A DNA stretch of 48,937 nucleotides from Solirubrobacteraceae bacterium (GTDB taxonomy: Bacteria > Actinomycetota > Thermoleophilia > Solirubrobacterales > Solirubrobacteraceae). Of this stretch, positions 11,149-18,469 are shown one piece after another. Both the position numbers and the translations under genes were made by a program. The notes below the pieces were generated by a model, which was not told the origin of the DNA, did no database searches, and saw only the letters and a program-made list of their open reading frames with translations. Position 1 is the stretch's first letter. Every line of letters begins with the position of its first letter. The stretch is from assembly GCA_025934395.1 (NCBI GenBank), contig JAICYC010000017.1, positions 1 to 48,937 on the forward strand, in the 5' to 3' direction.

Positions 11149-12021
11149 TCACCAGCGCGCGCGGTGGTGCTCCATCACGCCGCTGCCGCTCGCCAGCTCG
11201 ATCCCGCCGGGCAGCGCGCCGGAGAAGGCGCCGAACGGTGCGCGGTACTCGCTCTCCAACAGCACCAGCCGGTCCCGACGCGCGCGCTCGGCCTCCGCGG
11301 CGAAGCTCAGCTGCTCTCCGCCGGCGAACGTCACGCACGTGAGGTCCTCCGCGAAGCTCACCGGCGCGGGCTCGCCGGGCACCCCCTCGATCCAGATCGC
11401 CCGCTCGCTGCCCGTCGGCGGGTCGTTCACGCCGCTGACGAGGTTCCACGCGACCGCGCGCCCGTCGCGCGCAACGCCCACGCCCGCGCTCCAGCGCCAT
11501 TCGGTCACCCGCGCGTGGTGGCCGCAGGTGTCGTCGATCACCGCCAGCGCCTCGACCTCGCGCGCGGGACCGCCGTCGAGCGCGAGCGTCCCCCGCGCGC
11601 GAATGCCCCCCTGCTTGCGCGTCCACACCTGCTGTGAGCCGTGCGCGCACAGCGCCTCGATGCCCGCCTGTTCGAAGAGCGCGAGGTCGAGCTGCACGCC
11701 GCGGCCACGGTCGGCGATCCTCAGCGCGCCTGCGCCGTCGCGCTCGCCGCCGTGCACCAGCCGCACCTCGCCGCGGCGCGGCAGCAATCGCGTGCGCTCG
11801 CGCAGCCGGCCGCTGCCGCGCTCGAGCAGCGCCCAGAAGGTCTGGCGGGCAGGGCCGATGTCCACATGGGCCGCGCACAGATGCAGCTCCTCCCCGAACA
11901 CCGCCACGTAACGCCAGCGCTTGCGCGGACGGCTGCCGCGCACGAGCGCGGCCACCTCGGGTGGCGGGTGGCCCGCGGTCGTGCGCCCCGCGCTCCCCGC
12001 CGTTATGCTTGCCGAAGCCAT
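11149..12021 (-). CDS. DUF2804 family protein
   Basis: A 290-residue protein resembling DUF2804, with segments such as HARVTEWRWSAGVG, AVAWNLVSGVN and a C-terminal ESEYRAPFGAFSGALPGG. Family members are beta-rich and of unknown biochemical role. ATG 12021 was chosen over the in-frame GTG 57 nt upstream because a TAGATT -10-like box and an inverted-repeat operator lie just before it. It diverges from the nitrilase-tetR operon and probably shares its repressor. Its 3' end converges on B1 with a 14-nt gap. Confidence 0.7.
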   Translation of the reverse strand: MASASITAGSAGRTTAGHPPPEVAALVRGSRPRKRWRYVAVFGEELHLCAAHVDIGPARQTFWALLERGSGRLRERTRLLPRRGEVRLVHGGERDGAGALRIADRGRGVQLDLALFEQAGIEALCAHGSQQVWTRKQGGIRARGTLALDGGPAREVEALAVIDDTCGHHARVTEWRWSAGVGVARDGRAVAWNLVSGVNDPPTGSERAIWIEGVPGEPAPVSFAEDLTCVTFAGGEQLSFAAEAERARRDRLVLLESEYRAPFGAFSGALPGGIELASGSGVMEHHRARW

Positions 12022-12037
12022 TGACTGACCAGTCAAT
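12020..12037. promoter_or_regulatory. Inverted-repeat operator, probable TetR-family site
   Basis: Perfect 8-bp arms around a 2-nt spacer: ATTGACTG-AC-CAGTCAAT. It lies between the divergent DUF2804 and nitrilase-tetR genes, abuts the DUF2804 start, and overlaps a -10-like TAGATT reading left (12035-12040). Size and symmetry suit a TetR dimer; the tetR gene is 0.9 kb away in the same operon. Confidence 0.7.
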
Positions 12038-12100
12038 CTATTCTCGGGCGTCGACGCCGCGACACGGAGCGCGCGCACCGGCGCACCAACGGGAGAGCTC

Positions 12101-12934
12101 GTGAGGGTTGCAGCTGTTCAACTCAACTCCGGTGCCGATCCGGCGGCGAACCTGTCGGTGGCCGATCGCCTCACGCGCGAGGCGGCGGCGGACGGCGCGA
12201 GCCTGATCGTACTGCCCGAGAAGTGGACCGCGATCGGTTCGCGCGAGCAGCTGCTCGCGGCGGCCGAGCCGCTGCTCGACGGGCCCTCGATCAGCTGGGC
12301 GCGCGCGACCGCGCGCGAGCTCGGGGTGGACCTCGTGGCGGGCTCGATCCTCGAGCGCGTGCCGGGCCGCGAGAAGCTCGCCAACACATCCGTGCACGTG
12401 GACCCGCACGGCGAGGTGCGCGCGGTGTACCGCAAGGTGCACATGTTCGACGTGGAGGTCGGCGGCCACGTCTATCGCGAGTCAGACCTCGAGGACCCGG
12501 GCGAGGAGGCGGTGCTGTCGAGCACGCACGAGGGCGTCCCGCTGGGCATGTCGGTCTGCTACGACGTGCGCTTCCCGGAGCTCTACCGGGTGCTCGCCGT
12601 GGAGGGGGCGCAGCTCGTGACGATCCCCTCCGCATTCACGCTCACGACCACGCGCGACCACTGGGAGACGCTCGTGCGCGCCCGAGCGATCGAGAACCAG
12701 CTCTACGTGATCGCGGCCAACCAGGACGGAGCGCACCCCGGCGGCCAACGATCGGGCGGACGCTCGATGATCGTCGATCCGTGGGGCGTGGTGCTCGCGC
12801 AGGCGCCGGACGGCGTGGGGCACATCGTGGCCGACGTGGACCTCGACCGGCTGCGCGGGATCCGCGAGCGCCTGCCCGCGCTGGCGAACCGGCGCCCGGA
12901 CGCCTACCGCACGCGCTCGAAGGAGCACGCATGA
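12101..12934 (+). CDS. Carbon-nitrogen hydrolase (nitrilase superfamily amidase)
   Basis: A 277-residue enzyme with the complete Glu-Lys-Cys catalytic triad: E40 (IVLPEKW), K112 (YRKVHMFD) and C153 (SVCYDVRFPEL). The CYDVRFPEL context is typical of omega-amidase/Nit2-like branches, which hydrolyse omega-amides of dicarboxylates, but other amides are possible. GTG 12101 follows a GGGAG ribosome-binding site and is the natural start (RVAAVQLNS). The stop overlaps the tetR start (ATGA), so the two are co-transcribed and probably autoregulated from the operator at 12020-12037. Confidence 0.88.
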   Translation: MRVAAVQLNSGADPAANLSVADRLTREAAADGASLIVLPEKWTAIGSREQLLAAAEPLLDGPSISWARATARELGVDLVAGSILERVPGREKLANTSVHVDPHGEVRAVYRKVHMFDVEVGGHVYRESDLEDPGEEAVLSSTHEGVPLGMSVCYDVRFPELYRVLAVEGAQLVTIPSAFTLTTTRDHWETLVRARAIENQLYVIAANQDGAHPGGQRSGGRSMIVDPWGVVLAQAPDGVGHIVADVDLDRLRGIRERLPALANRRPDAYRTRSKEHA

Positions 12935-13560
12935 GCTCGCAGGCGCGCACCGCCAACGGCGCCAAGGGCGCCTCCGACAAGCGGCGCCTGATCCTCGACG
13001 CGGCGGTGCGGGTGTTCGCGCGCCAGGGCTTCCACGCGTGCCGCGTGTCCGACATCGCCGACGAGGCGGGGGTGGCCTACGGCCTCGTCTACCACTACTT
13101 CGACTCCAAGGACGAGGTGCTCGACACGCTCTTCCTGGAGCGCTGGAACGTGATGCTCGACCTGATCCGCACGGTCGACGCGGAGGACAAACCGGTGCGC
13201 GAGAAGCTGCTCGCGATCGCGTCGTTCATCGTGGAGAGCTACCACCACGATCCGGATCTGATGAAGGTGATCATCGTGGAGGTCACCCGCGCGGCGAACT
13301 CGTTCGGCGACACGCACATCGGCACGATCCGCGAGGCCTACGAGCTGATCGGCGGGATGATCGTGAAGGCCCAGGAGGAGGGCACGTTCCGCCGCGAGAT
13401 CGAACCACGCTTCGCCGCGATGGCGTTCTACGGCGTGATCGAGCAGTTGCTCACAGGGTGGATATTCGACCTGCTCCCGCAGGGAGAGGAGCACTACGAG
13501 CGCGCCAAGCTGCTCGTGGTCGACATCGTCTGCGGCGGCCTGGAGGCCGGTCCCGCCTGA
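12931..13560 (+). CDS. TetR/AcrR family transcriptional regulator
   Basis: A 209-residue repressor. Residues about 18-65 form the TetR helix-turn-helix, including GFHACRVSDIADEAGVAYG and VYHYFDSKDEVLD. The helical C-terminal domain resembles those of fatty-acid-responsive TetR proteins, but no ligand can be assigned. Translation is probably coupled to the nitrilase gene. Glutamate is GAG in 17 of 18 cases by my count, the normal pattern for this genome's housekeeping genes. Confidence 0.92.
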   Translation: MSSQARTANGAKGASDKRRLILDAAVRVFARQGFHACRVSDIADEAGVAYGLVYHYFDSKDEVLDTLFLERWNVMLDLIRTVDAEDKPVREKLLAIASFIVESYHHDPDLMKVIIVEVTRAANSFGDTHIGTIREAYELIGGMIVKAQEEGTFRREIEPRFAAMAFYGVIEQLLTGWIFDLLPQGEEHYERAKLLVVDIVCGGLEAGPA

Positions 13561-13570
13561 CCCGGCCCAC

Positions 13571-13590
13571 GCACGGTGGCGTGCATTTGT
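13571..13590 (+). terminator. Weak hairpin after tetR
   Basis: GCACG-GTGG-CGTGC followed by ATTTGT, 11 nt after the tetR stop. Outer arms CCCGGCCCAC/GTGGCCCGGG extend it with one mismatch. Confidence 0.35.
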
Positions 13591-13625
13591 GGCCCGGGCC
13601 GTGTGAAAGGCTCCTCGCCGGGCAA

Positions 13626-13631
13626 TAGACT
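13626..13631 (+). promoter_or_regulatory. -10 box TAGACT of a probable leaderless gene
   Basis: TAGACT lies 9 nt before the ATG at 13641 and no Shine-Dalgarno sequence intervenes, so the transcript would start at or next to the ATG. Confidence 0.45.
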
Positions 13632-13640
13632 CCTGCGCGC

Positions 13641-13775
13641 ATGGAGAACGACATGGTCAAGCGGCTGATGTGGTCCGGTCTGCTCGCCGCCACGGGGGCG
13701 CTCGCGAGCATCGCTGCCAACCGCATGGCCGTGATGATCTGGCGCCGCCTGTTCGACGAGGAGCCACCGGAGTGA
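13641..13775 (+). CDS. Small single-span membrane protein (DUF4235-like)
   Basis: A 44-residue protein: MENDMVKRLMWSGLL, one hydrophobic helix rich in alanine and glycine (about residues 10-25), then a basic/acidic tail with IWRRLFDEEPPE. The W-R-R-L-F and acidic-PP ending resembles DUF4235 proteins that commonly accompany holin-like and DUF3618 genes in actinobacteria. The gene context supports it as real: its TGA overlaps the GTG of the next gene. No biochemical function is known. Confidence 0.65.
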   Translation: MENDMVKRLMWSGLLAATGALASIAANRMAVMIWRRLFDEEPPE

Positions 13776-14254
13776 GCGCACCTCCGCCGCTCGGCGCCGA
13801 CGGGCGCGAACCGCAGAACATCGCCGCGGCGATCGCGGACGTCTCCGAGCGCGCCACGCAGCTCGTGCACGAAGAGATCGAGCTGGCAAAGGCGGAGGTC
13901 ACGGAGAAGGCGCAGCGCCTCGCGCGCGGCGCGATCGTGGGCGTGGTGGCAGGCGTGTTCTTCCTCACCGCGCTGTGGTTCGCGCTGGTGGGCTGCGCGT
14001 GGCTGCTGTTCTTCTACCTGCCCGGCAACAACCTCACCTACTTCTGGGGCTTCTTCGCGATGGCGGTGATCCTCCTGGTGCTCGGCGCGATCGCGGGCCT
14101 GATCGCCTGGCGCGCGGTCAAACGCGGCTCGCCCCCGACGCCCACGATGGCGATCGACGAGGCGCGCAAGATCCGCGATGCGGTCAACACTCCAGCCGCG
14201 GCGCCCCCCGCCGCCCCCGCGCCCGATCCTGTCGCGACCGGGGCGCAGCGCTGA
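13772..14254 (+). CDS. Phage-holin-family (holin 3_6 / DUF1469-like) membrane protein
   Basis: A 160-residue protein with an amphipathic N-terminal helix (LVHEEIELAKAEVTEKAQRL) followed by two strongly hydrophobic spans (about residues 50-80 and 85-115) and a proline/alanine-rich tail. The helix-then-two-spans layout is that of the actinobacterial holin-X/YqjE-like family, which is chromosomal and probably not a lytic holin. GTG 13772 overlaps the previous stop, and its own stop overlaps the next ATG. Envelope stress or cell-size roles have been suggested for relatives; I cannot tell here. Confidence 0.8.
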   Translation: MSAPPPLGADGREPQNIAAAIADVSERATQLVHEEIELAKAEVTEKAQRLARGAIVGVVAGVFFLTALWFALVGCAWLLFFYLPGNNLTYFWGFFAMAVILLVLGAIAGLIAWRAVKRGSPPTPTMAIDEARKIRDAVNTPAAAPPAAPAPDPVATGAQR

Positions 14255-14475
14255 TGGCGCAGCGCTCGCCCACGGAGATCCGCAGCTCGATCGAGGCGAA
14301 CCGCCACGAGCTCGCCGTCTCGGTGGCGCGCCTGCGCGGCGAGGTCGAGCGCATCTCCGACTGGCGCGGGCAGCTGGAGCGCCACCGCAGCGAGCTGACG
14401 ATGGGCGCCGCGGCGGTGGGCGTGCTGCTCGCGACGAGCATGCTGCGCCGCAGGCGCCGTCGGCGCCGCGGCTGA
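14254..14475 (+). CDS. DUF3618 family protein
   Basis: A 73-residue protein with the DUF3618 signature near its N-terminus (RSPTEIRSSIEANRHELAVS), then an amphipathic helix, a short hydrophobic span (AAAVGVLLATSML) and a tail of consecutive arginines. It closes a three-gene membrane operon that is widespread in actinobacteria. Function unknown. It overlaps the holin-like gene by one base and converges on degV. Confidence 0.8.
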   Translation: MAQRSPTEIRSSIEANRHELAVSVARLRGEVERISDWRGQLERHRSELTMGAAAVGVLLATSMLRRRRRRRRG

Positions 14476-14489
14476 GCGCCGGGGCGAGC

Positions 14490-15353
14490 TCAGGCGAGCA
14501 GCGCGCGCGGCACGCCGCCCACGCCGATCAGGCCCGGCCCCGTGTAGGTGCCGATCACGGGCCCCACCTCCGAGACGAACGCGGGCTCGGAGTCGAAGAT
14601 CTCGCGGCATCGCTCGGTGAGCCGCTGCGCCTGCTCGGTCGCCTGGATGTGCTGGACGACCCAGCCGTCGGAGCCGGCGTCGTGGAGCTCCTGCGCGTAG
14701 CGCACCATCCGCTCGAACGCGCGCCCGGCGGTGCGCACGCGCTCGACGGGCACGATCTCGTACTCCAGCGAGAGGATCGGCTTGATCCGAAGCGTGCCGC
14801 CGAGCCACGCCTGGGCCTTGCCGATGCGCCCCCCGCGGCGCAGGTACTCCAGCGTGTCCAGGCAGAACCAGATCCGCAGCGCCGCGCGCGCGTCGCGCAC
14901 GCGCTGCACGACCGCGTCGCGATCCCCGCCCGCCCGCGCCGCGGCGGCGGCGGCGAGCACGAGCATCCCCATTCCTCCGCAGGCGGTCTCGCTGTCGATC
15001 ACCGCAACGCGCTCGCCCTGGCCCCGCTCGGCGAGGAGCGCCTGCGCCTGGCGGGCGGCCTCGCTGGTCCCAGAGATCCCGCCGGCGAGGTGGATCGAGA
15101 CGATGTCGCTGCCGTCCGCGAGCAACGGCTCCCACACCGCCAGGAAGTCCCCGATCGACGGCTGCGAGGTGGTGGGCAGGTCCGAGTCCTCGCGCAGACG
15201 CGTGTAGAACGAGTCGAACCCTCCGAGGTCGAGCTCGCGCTCGGACTCGCCCTGCCAGCCGACGTACAGGCTCACCTGGAGGATCCCCTGCTGCTCGACC
15301 AGCGCGGGCGGCAGGTAGTGGGTGCTGTCGGTGACGATCGCAACGGGCGCCAT
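14490..15353 (-). CDS. DegV family fatty-acid-binding protein
   Basis: A 287-residue protein opening with IVTDSTHYLPP, the DegV N-terminal signature, and carrying SIHLAGGISGTSEAA, equivalent to the family's S-x-L-S-G-T lipid-headgroup loop. DegV/FakB proteins bind a fatty acid and present it to a kinase; no fakA is visible in this window. ATG 15353 is preferred over an in-frame GTG 12 nt upstream: a TAGCGT box sits 10 nt before it, suggesting leaderless transcription. It follows grxD on the same strand with a 90-nt gap. Confidence 0.88.
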   Translation of the reverse strand: MAPVAIVTDSTHYLPPALVEQQGILQVSLYVGWQGESERELDLGGFDSFYTRLREDSDLPTTSQPSIGDFLAVWEPLLADGSDIVSIHLAGGISGTSEAARQAQALLAERGQGERVAVIDSETACGGMGMLVLAAAAAARAGGDRDAVVQRVRDARAALRIWFCLDTLEYLRRGGRIGKAQAWLGGTLRIKPILSLEYEIVPVERVRTAGRAFERMVRYAQELHDAGSDGWVVQHIQATEQAQRLTERCREIFDSEPAFVSEVGPVIGTYTGPGLIGVGGVPRALLA

Positions 15354-15443
15354 GCGCCGCGGCACGCTACCGCACGCGGGGCCGCACCCCGATCTCGCGT
15401 GCGTCCACCGCCCTCCGGAGCGGCGCAGCCGCGCGACCGCGGG

Positions 15444-15833
15444 CTAGCGCAGCACCTCGGCGAGCTCGCCCGACTCGTACATCTCCGTGACGATGTCGCA
15501 GCCGCCGATCAGCTCGCCGTCCACGAACAGCTGCGGGATCGTGGGCCACTGGGAGATCGCCGAGAGCTCCTGGCGGATGCGCGGGTCCGGAAGGATGTCC
15601 ACGGCCGCGAACGGGACCTCGAGCGACTGCAGAGCCGCGACGGTGCGCGCGGAGAACCCGCACGCGGGCGCCTCGGGGCTGCCCTTCATGAACAGGATCA
15701 CGCGGTGCTCTCGGATCGCCTCCTCGATCGCTCCGCGGATCGTGTCCGGCTCGTCCGCCGCGTGGGGCTCGGGCGCGGGGGCGGCAGGCTGCTCCTGCAG
15801 CATCGGTATCTGTGGCAACTCGCTCGCTGACAT
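15444..15833 (-). CDS. grxD: Monothiol glutaredoxin (CGFS type, Grx4 family)
   Basis: A 129-residue protein. After a proline/alanine-rich N-terminal extension of about 28 residues, it has MKGSPEAPACGFS with active-site C58 in the CGFS motif, then WPTIPQLF and GGCDIV, the glutathione-binding segments. CGFS glutaredoxins coordinate a bridging [2Fe-2S] cluster with glutathione or another thiol and pass it on, often with BolA. The bolA gene is 14 nt upstream on the same strand and a Shine-Dalgarno AGGAG precedes the ATG. Confidence 0.93.
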   Translation of the reverse strand: MSASELPQIPMLQEQPAAPAPEPHAADEPDTIRGAIEEAIREHRVILFMKGSPEAPACGFSARTVAALQSLEVPFAAVDILPDPRIRQELSAISQWPTIPQLFVDGELIGGCDIVTEMYESGELAEVLR

Positions 15834-15847
15834 GCGTGCTCCTGGGG

Positions 15848-16093
15848 TCAGGGGGTTGGGCTGGGCGCGGGTGCCTGCGTCTTCAGCGCGAGCGCGTGGA
15901 TCGCACCGCCGACCTCGCTGCCGAGCACGTCGTAGACGAGCCGGTGCTGTTGGACGCGTGACAGGCCCGCGAAGGCCTCCGCGGTGACGGTCGCCCGGAA
16001 GTGGTCGCCGCCGCCGGTGTAGTCCTCGACCTCAGCGCTCGCGCCGGGGATCGCCGCCTCGATGCGCTGCTTGATCTCGTGGGCCGAGGGCAC
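15848..16093 (-). CDS. bolA: BolA family protein
   Basis: An 81-residue BolA/IbaG-type protein with GGGDHFRATVTAEAFAGLSR, QQHRLVYDVLG and the conserved C-terminal histidine of AIHALALKTQAP. BolA proteins pair with monothiol glutaredoxins to form [2Fe-2S] heterodimers, and grxD follows directly, making a two-gene Fe-S trafficking unit. GTG 16093 is the likely start: TACGCT lies 7 nt before it with no Shine-Dalgarno, so it may be leaderless. An A-type carrier gene diverges 150 nt away. Confidence 0.9.
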   Translation of the reverse strand: MPSAHEIKQRIEAAIPGASAEVEDYTGGGDHFRATVTAEAFAGLSRVQQHRLVYDVLGSEVGGAIHALALKTQAPAPSPTP

Positions 16094-16200
16094 GGGGTCT
16101 AGCGTAGAAGATCGCGCGTCCCGCGCGGGCGTCCCGCGCAGCCCGTGCGCCGGGCGGGCGCAAGGGGGCCTGCCCGTCGCAGCCCCCGGTCGACCATCGC

Positions 16201-16206
16201 TATACT
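16201..16206 (+). promoter_or_regulatory. -10 box TATACT upstream of the A-type carrier gene
   Basis: TATACT lies 36 nt before the ATG at 16243, with AGGAG (16230-16234) in between. No convincing -35 is visible. Confidence 0.45.
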
Positions 16207-16242
16207 TTGGAAAGTGTTGAAGCCTTCACAGGAGTGCGAGCG

Positions 16243-16596
16243 ATGATCACGATCACCGACAAGGGTGCCGAGAAGGTGCAGGAGTTCCTGAGCTCCCAGC
16301 CGGGAGAGGTCGGGATGGCTGGTCTGCGCGTCGGTGTTCGCGGCGGCGGCTGCTCCGGCTTCCAGTACCAGCTCGCGTTCGACGAGCAGCGTGACGGCGA
16401 CGTGATCTTCGAGAGCCACGGGCTGAAGCTGCTCGTGGACAGCGAGAGCCTGCAGTTCGTGCGCGGCTCGGAGATCGACTACGAGGAAAGCCTGCAGGGC
16501 GCGGGCTTCAAGGTCAACAACCCCAACGTCGTCGCGGCGTGTGGCTGCGGTTCGTCGTTCCGGGTGGCCGAGGAGGAGCAGGTCTCCGCGGTCTGA
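16243..16596 (+). CDS. erpA: A-type iron-sulfur cluster carrier (ErpA/IscA-like)
   Basis: A 117-residue protein with the three conserved cluster-binding cysteines of the HesB/IscA family: C37 in RGGGCSGF and C100/C102 in AACGCGSSF. A-type carriers receive a cluster from the assembly machinery and insert it into apo-enzymes. ATG 16243 has AGGAG 8 nt upstream. It diverges from bolA-grxD, so three Fe-S trafficking genes lie together. Glutamate codons are 12 GAG to 1 GAA by my count. Confidence 0.93.
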   Translation: MITITDKGAEKVQEFLSSQPGEVGMAGLRVGVRGGGCSGFQYQLAFDEQRDGDVIFESHGLKLLVDSESLQFVRGSEIDYEESLQGAGFKVNNPNVVAACGCGSSFRVAEEEQVSAV

Positions 16597-16628
16597 GCAG
16601 CCCCGCGGGGCGCTCGCCGACGCCGGCA

Positions 16629-17294
16629 GTGTCCGTCCTTCCCCAGTCGCTGCGCACGCTCACGCCGAACGCGCTGCGGGACGACGTCCGCCTGCGCGCG
16701 ATCGCGCTCGGCCTCGGGTTGATCCCCCCGCGATGCATGCACTCCGCGGCCGACGCGGCGGTCCTCGAGCGCGCCGTCCAGGGCGCCGGGCGAGTGGTCG
16801 AGATCGGCGTCTACGAGGGCGCCTCCGCGGCCGAGCTGTGCGCATGCCTGCCCGCGGGCGCGGAGCTGCACCTGATCGACCCGTTCGGGAGCCGGCCCGA
16901 CGCGCTGCCGAGCGGCTGGGCCGGCAGCGAGTGGGCCACCCGACGTGCCGTGGCGCGGGCGCTGCGCTCCCGGGGCGCGCAGGCGCCCGCCGTCCGCTGG
17001 CACATCGGGCTCTCCCAGGAGGTGGTACGCGAGTTCGCGGCCCCCGTCGACGTTGTGTTCATCGACGGCGACCACAGCGAGCAGGGGTGCGAGCGCGACT
17101 GGCTGGAATGGTCCGCGCTGGTGCCGGTCGGCGGCATGGTCGTGCTCCACGACGCGCGTCTGGACCAGGCCGGCGGGCGGGGTCTGCCGGGCCCCACGGC
17201 GGTGGTCGCCAGGCACCTGCGGCGGGCTGGGGGAGCCCCGTTCGAGATCGTCGAGGAGGCGGACCGGACGGTAGCTGCGCGGCGCGTCGTCTGA
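16629..17294 (+). CDS. Class I SAM-dependent methyltransferase (Methyltransf_24-like)
   Basis: A 221-residue protein with SAM motif I (VVEIGVYEGASAAEL, about residues 57-70), an acidic residue ending the next strand (LHLIDPFG) and FIDGDHSEQG at about 144-153, a signature of the Methyltransf_24 family. Such enzymes often act on sugars or small metabolites; the acceptor is unknown. GTG 16629 was chosen because it gives the expected length; the open frame upstream overlaps the Fe-S carrier gene. Confidence 0.78.
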   Translation: MSVLPQSLRTLTPNALRDDVRLRAIALGLGLIPPRCMHSAADAAVLERAVQGAGRVVEIGVYEGASAAELCACLPAGAELHLIDPFGSRPDALPSGWAGSEWATRRAVARALRSRGAQAPAVRWHIGLSQEVVREFAAPVDVVFIDGDHSEQGCERDWLEWSALVPVGGMVVLHDARLDQAGGRGLPGPTAVVARHLRRAGGAPFEIVEEADRTVAARRVV

Positions 17295-17323
17295 CGCTCC
17301 CCCGGAGACATTGGTTGTACAGA

Positions 17324-17360
17324 CAGCCAAGAAAATGGCTGCAAAGCCAGGATTCCTGGC
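17324..17360 (+). terminator. Paired hairpins after the methyltransferase gene
   Basis: CAGCCA-AGAAAA-TGGCTG (17324-17341) followed by GCCAGG-ATT-CCTGGC (17346-17360). They lie between the methyltransferase stop and the promoter at 17385. No T tract. Confidence 0.4.
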
Positions 17361-17384
17361 CTCGCTGAGGCTTGACATGAGGGG

Positions 17385-17414
17385 TTGACGGGTCCTCGGA
17401 CCCTGTGGTACTGT
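17385..17414 (+). promoter_or_regulatory. Strong sigma70-type promoter with extended -10
   Basis: TTGACG (17385-17390), an 18-nt spacer, then TACTGT (17409-17414) preceded by TGG as an extended -10. It points at the exported protein gene at 17690, with transcription starting near 17421. Confidence 0.6.
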
Positions 17415-17420
17415 CGCCCG

Positions 17421-17689
17421 CGACATGAGGTCAAGCGTTGAGATGGGGAGGGATCGCCCTGCCTTCGGGCCGACTCGTACGCAACGTGCGAACGGGGCCG
17501 GAGATTACCCCTGGGCAACGCTGTTTCAGCTTGGCCTTGACGGGAAGATCGTTCGCGCCAAGGTCAGGAGTACAGCACCGTCGGGCTGAAAGCCCGGCAT
17601 TGACGGCTATCACTGGCTTGCGGGCCAATCCCTGTCCTGAGTACGGGGCTCCGCCGTCGAACTATCCAATGAGGGACAAAGGAGTACAG
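17421..17689 (+). other. Long structured 5' leader of the exported protein gene
   Basis: About 270 nt without a credible ORF. It contains CTTGGC/GCCAAG and, around 17578-17606, a stem CCGTC...GACGG enclosing CGGGCT-GAA-AGCCCG. The 10-mer AGGAGTACAG occurs twice, at 17566-17575 and at 17680-17689 where it is the gene's ribosome-binding site; GAGTAC occurs a third time at 17639. I recognise no known riboswitch class. Confidence 0.45.
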
Positions 17690-18391
17690 ATGAAACGGAT
17701 CAGAATGGTGGCGCTGGCGCTGGTCGCGGTCTCCGCGATGGCGTTTGTTGCCTCCGCATCGGCCTCGCCGGTCTTCTTCGGCAAGGCTGCGGTCGGTGGG
17801 ACCGTCGGCACCGTGAAATTCACGGGTACGCTCGGCGCGGCTTTCCTTGAAGCCAAAGCCGGCACGAAGATCACGTGCACCGCGGGTACGGCGATCGGTG
17901 AAGTCACCGGGCCGACGACCAGCAAGAACAACGTCACGAAATTCACCGGCTGTGAAACGTCGGGTGTTGAGTGCCACAACGGTGCCGCGAACGAAATCGA
18001 CACGAAAACGCTCGAAGGCACGCTCGGTCAGGTGAGCTCGACGCTTCCGGGTATCCGCCTTTACGACCAGACCGAAAAAAAAGGTGGCATCCTTGCTGAA
18101 TTCACCTGCGCCGGCGGCGCGGTGAAAGTGCAGGTCAGGGGTTCCGTCATCGGTTCGCTGAGCGGTGCGTCCGGTAAATCGGTCGAAGAAGGCAAACTCG
18201 CGACGTCCAACAAACTGACGTTCGCCGAGAAAGAAGGCATCCAGAAATACGTCAAATTCGTCCCCGGTGAAGGCGAAGCTGGCGAAGAACAGCTCGAAGG
18301 CAACACGGGCGCGGGCTTCGAAAAGTCCGGCCAGTCCGTGATCGCCACGCTGAAAACCACCCCGGCCGGTCAGCTCGGCGTCACCAAATAA
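17690..18391 (+). CDS. Small exported four-cysteine protein, copy 1 (GSVI module)
   Basis: A 233-residue exported protein. The signal peptide (MKRIRMVALALVAVSAMAFV) cleaves after about ASASA, leaving mature SPVFFGKAAVG. The mature part has four cysteines (C63, C88, C95, C140) in ITCTAG, FTGCETSG, VECHN and EFTCAGG, then VRGSVIGSLSG, and is predicted mainly beta. It is a near-copy of the next gene. AAAGGAG precedes the ATG. Glutamate codons are 16 GAA to 2 GAG. No enzymatic motif is seen; the same module forms the C-terminus of the 524-residue proteins at 39740 and 41528. Confidence 0.82.
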   Translation: MKRIRMVALALVAVSAMAFVASASASPVFFGKAAVGGTVGTVKFTGTLGAAFLEAKAGTKITCTAGTAIGEVTGPTTSKNNVTKFTGCETSGVECHNGAANEIDTKTLEGTLGQVSSTLPGIRLYDQTEKKGGILAEFTCAGGAVKVQVRGSVIGSLSGASGKSVEEGKLATSNKLTFAEKEGIQKYVKFVPGEGEAGEEQLEGNTGAGFEKSGQSVIATLKTTPAGQLGVTK

Positions 18392-18435
18392 GATCCTGAG
18401 CTAGCCGTACCAGGTAGGTAGAAGCAAGCAGCAAG

Positions 18436-18466
18436 CGCGCGGGGCCCTCCGGCCCCGCGCGTCGTT
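18436..18466 (+). terminator. Intrinsic terminator after exported copy 1
   Basis: Eleven-base-pair perfect stem CGCGCGGGGCC-CTCC-GGCCCCGCGCG followed by TCGTTT, 44 nt after the stop. Confidence 0.75.
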
Positions 18467-18469
18467 TAA

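Noticed and set aside
13772-14254. Prophage lysis cassette
   Set aside because: The holin-like protein sits with DUF3618 and a DUF4235-like gene, a common chromosomal actinobacterial operon; no endolysin or phage genes nearby.
17421-17689. Known riboswitch (c-di-GMP, c-di-AMP, TPP, glycine) in the leader
   Set aside because: None of the conserved core sequences I know for these classes is present; kept as an unclassified leader.
17438-17689. In-frame N-terminal extension of exported copy 1 from a TTG at 17438
   Set aside because: The ATG at 17690 has AAAGGAG and begins a clean signal peptide; the extension has no coding character and covers the structured leader.
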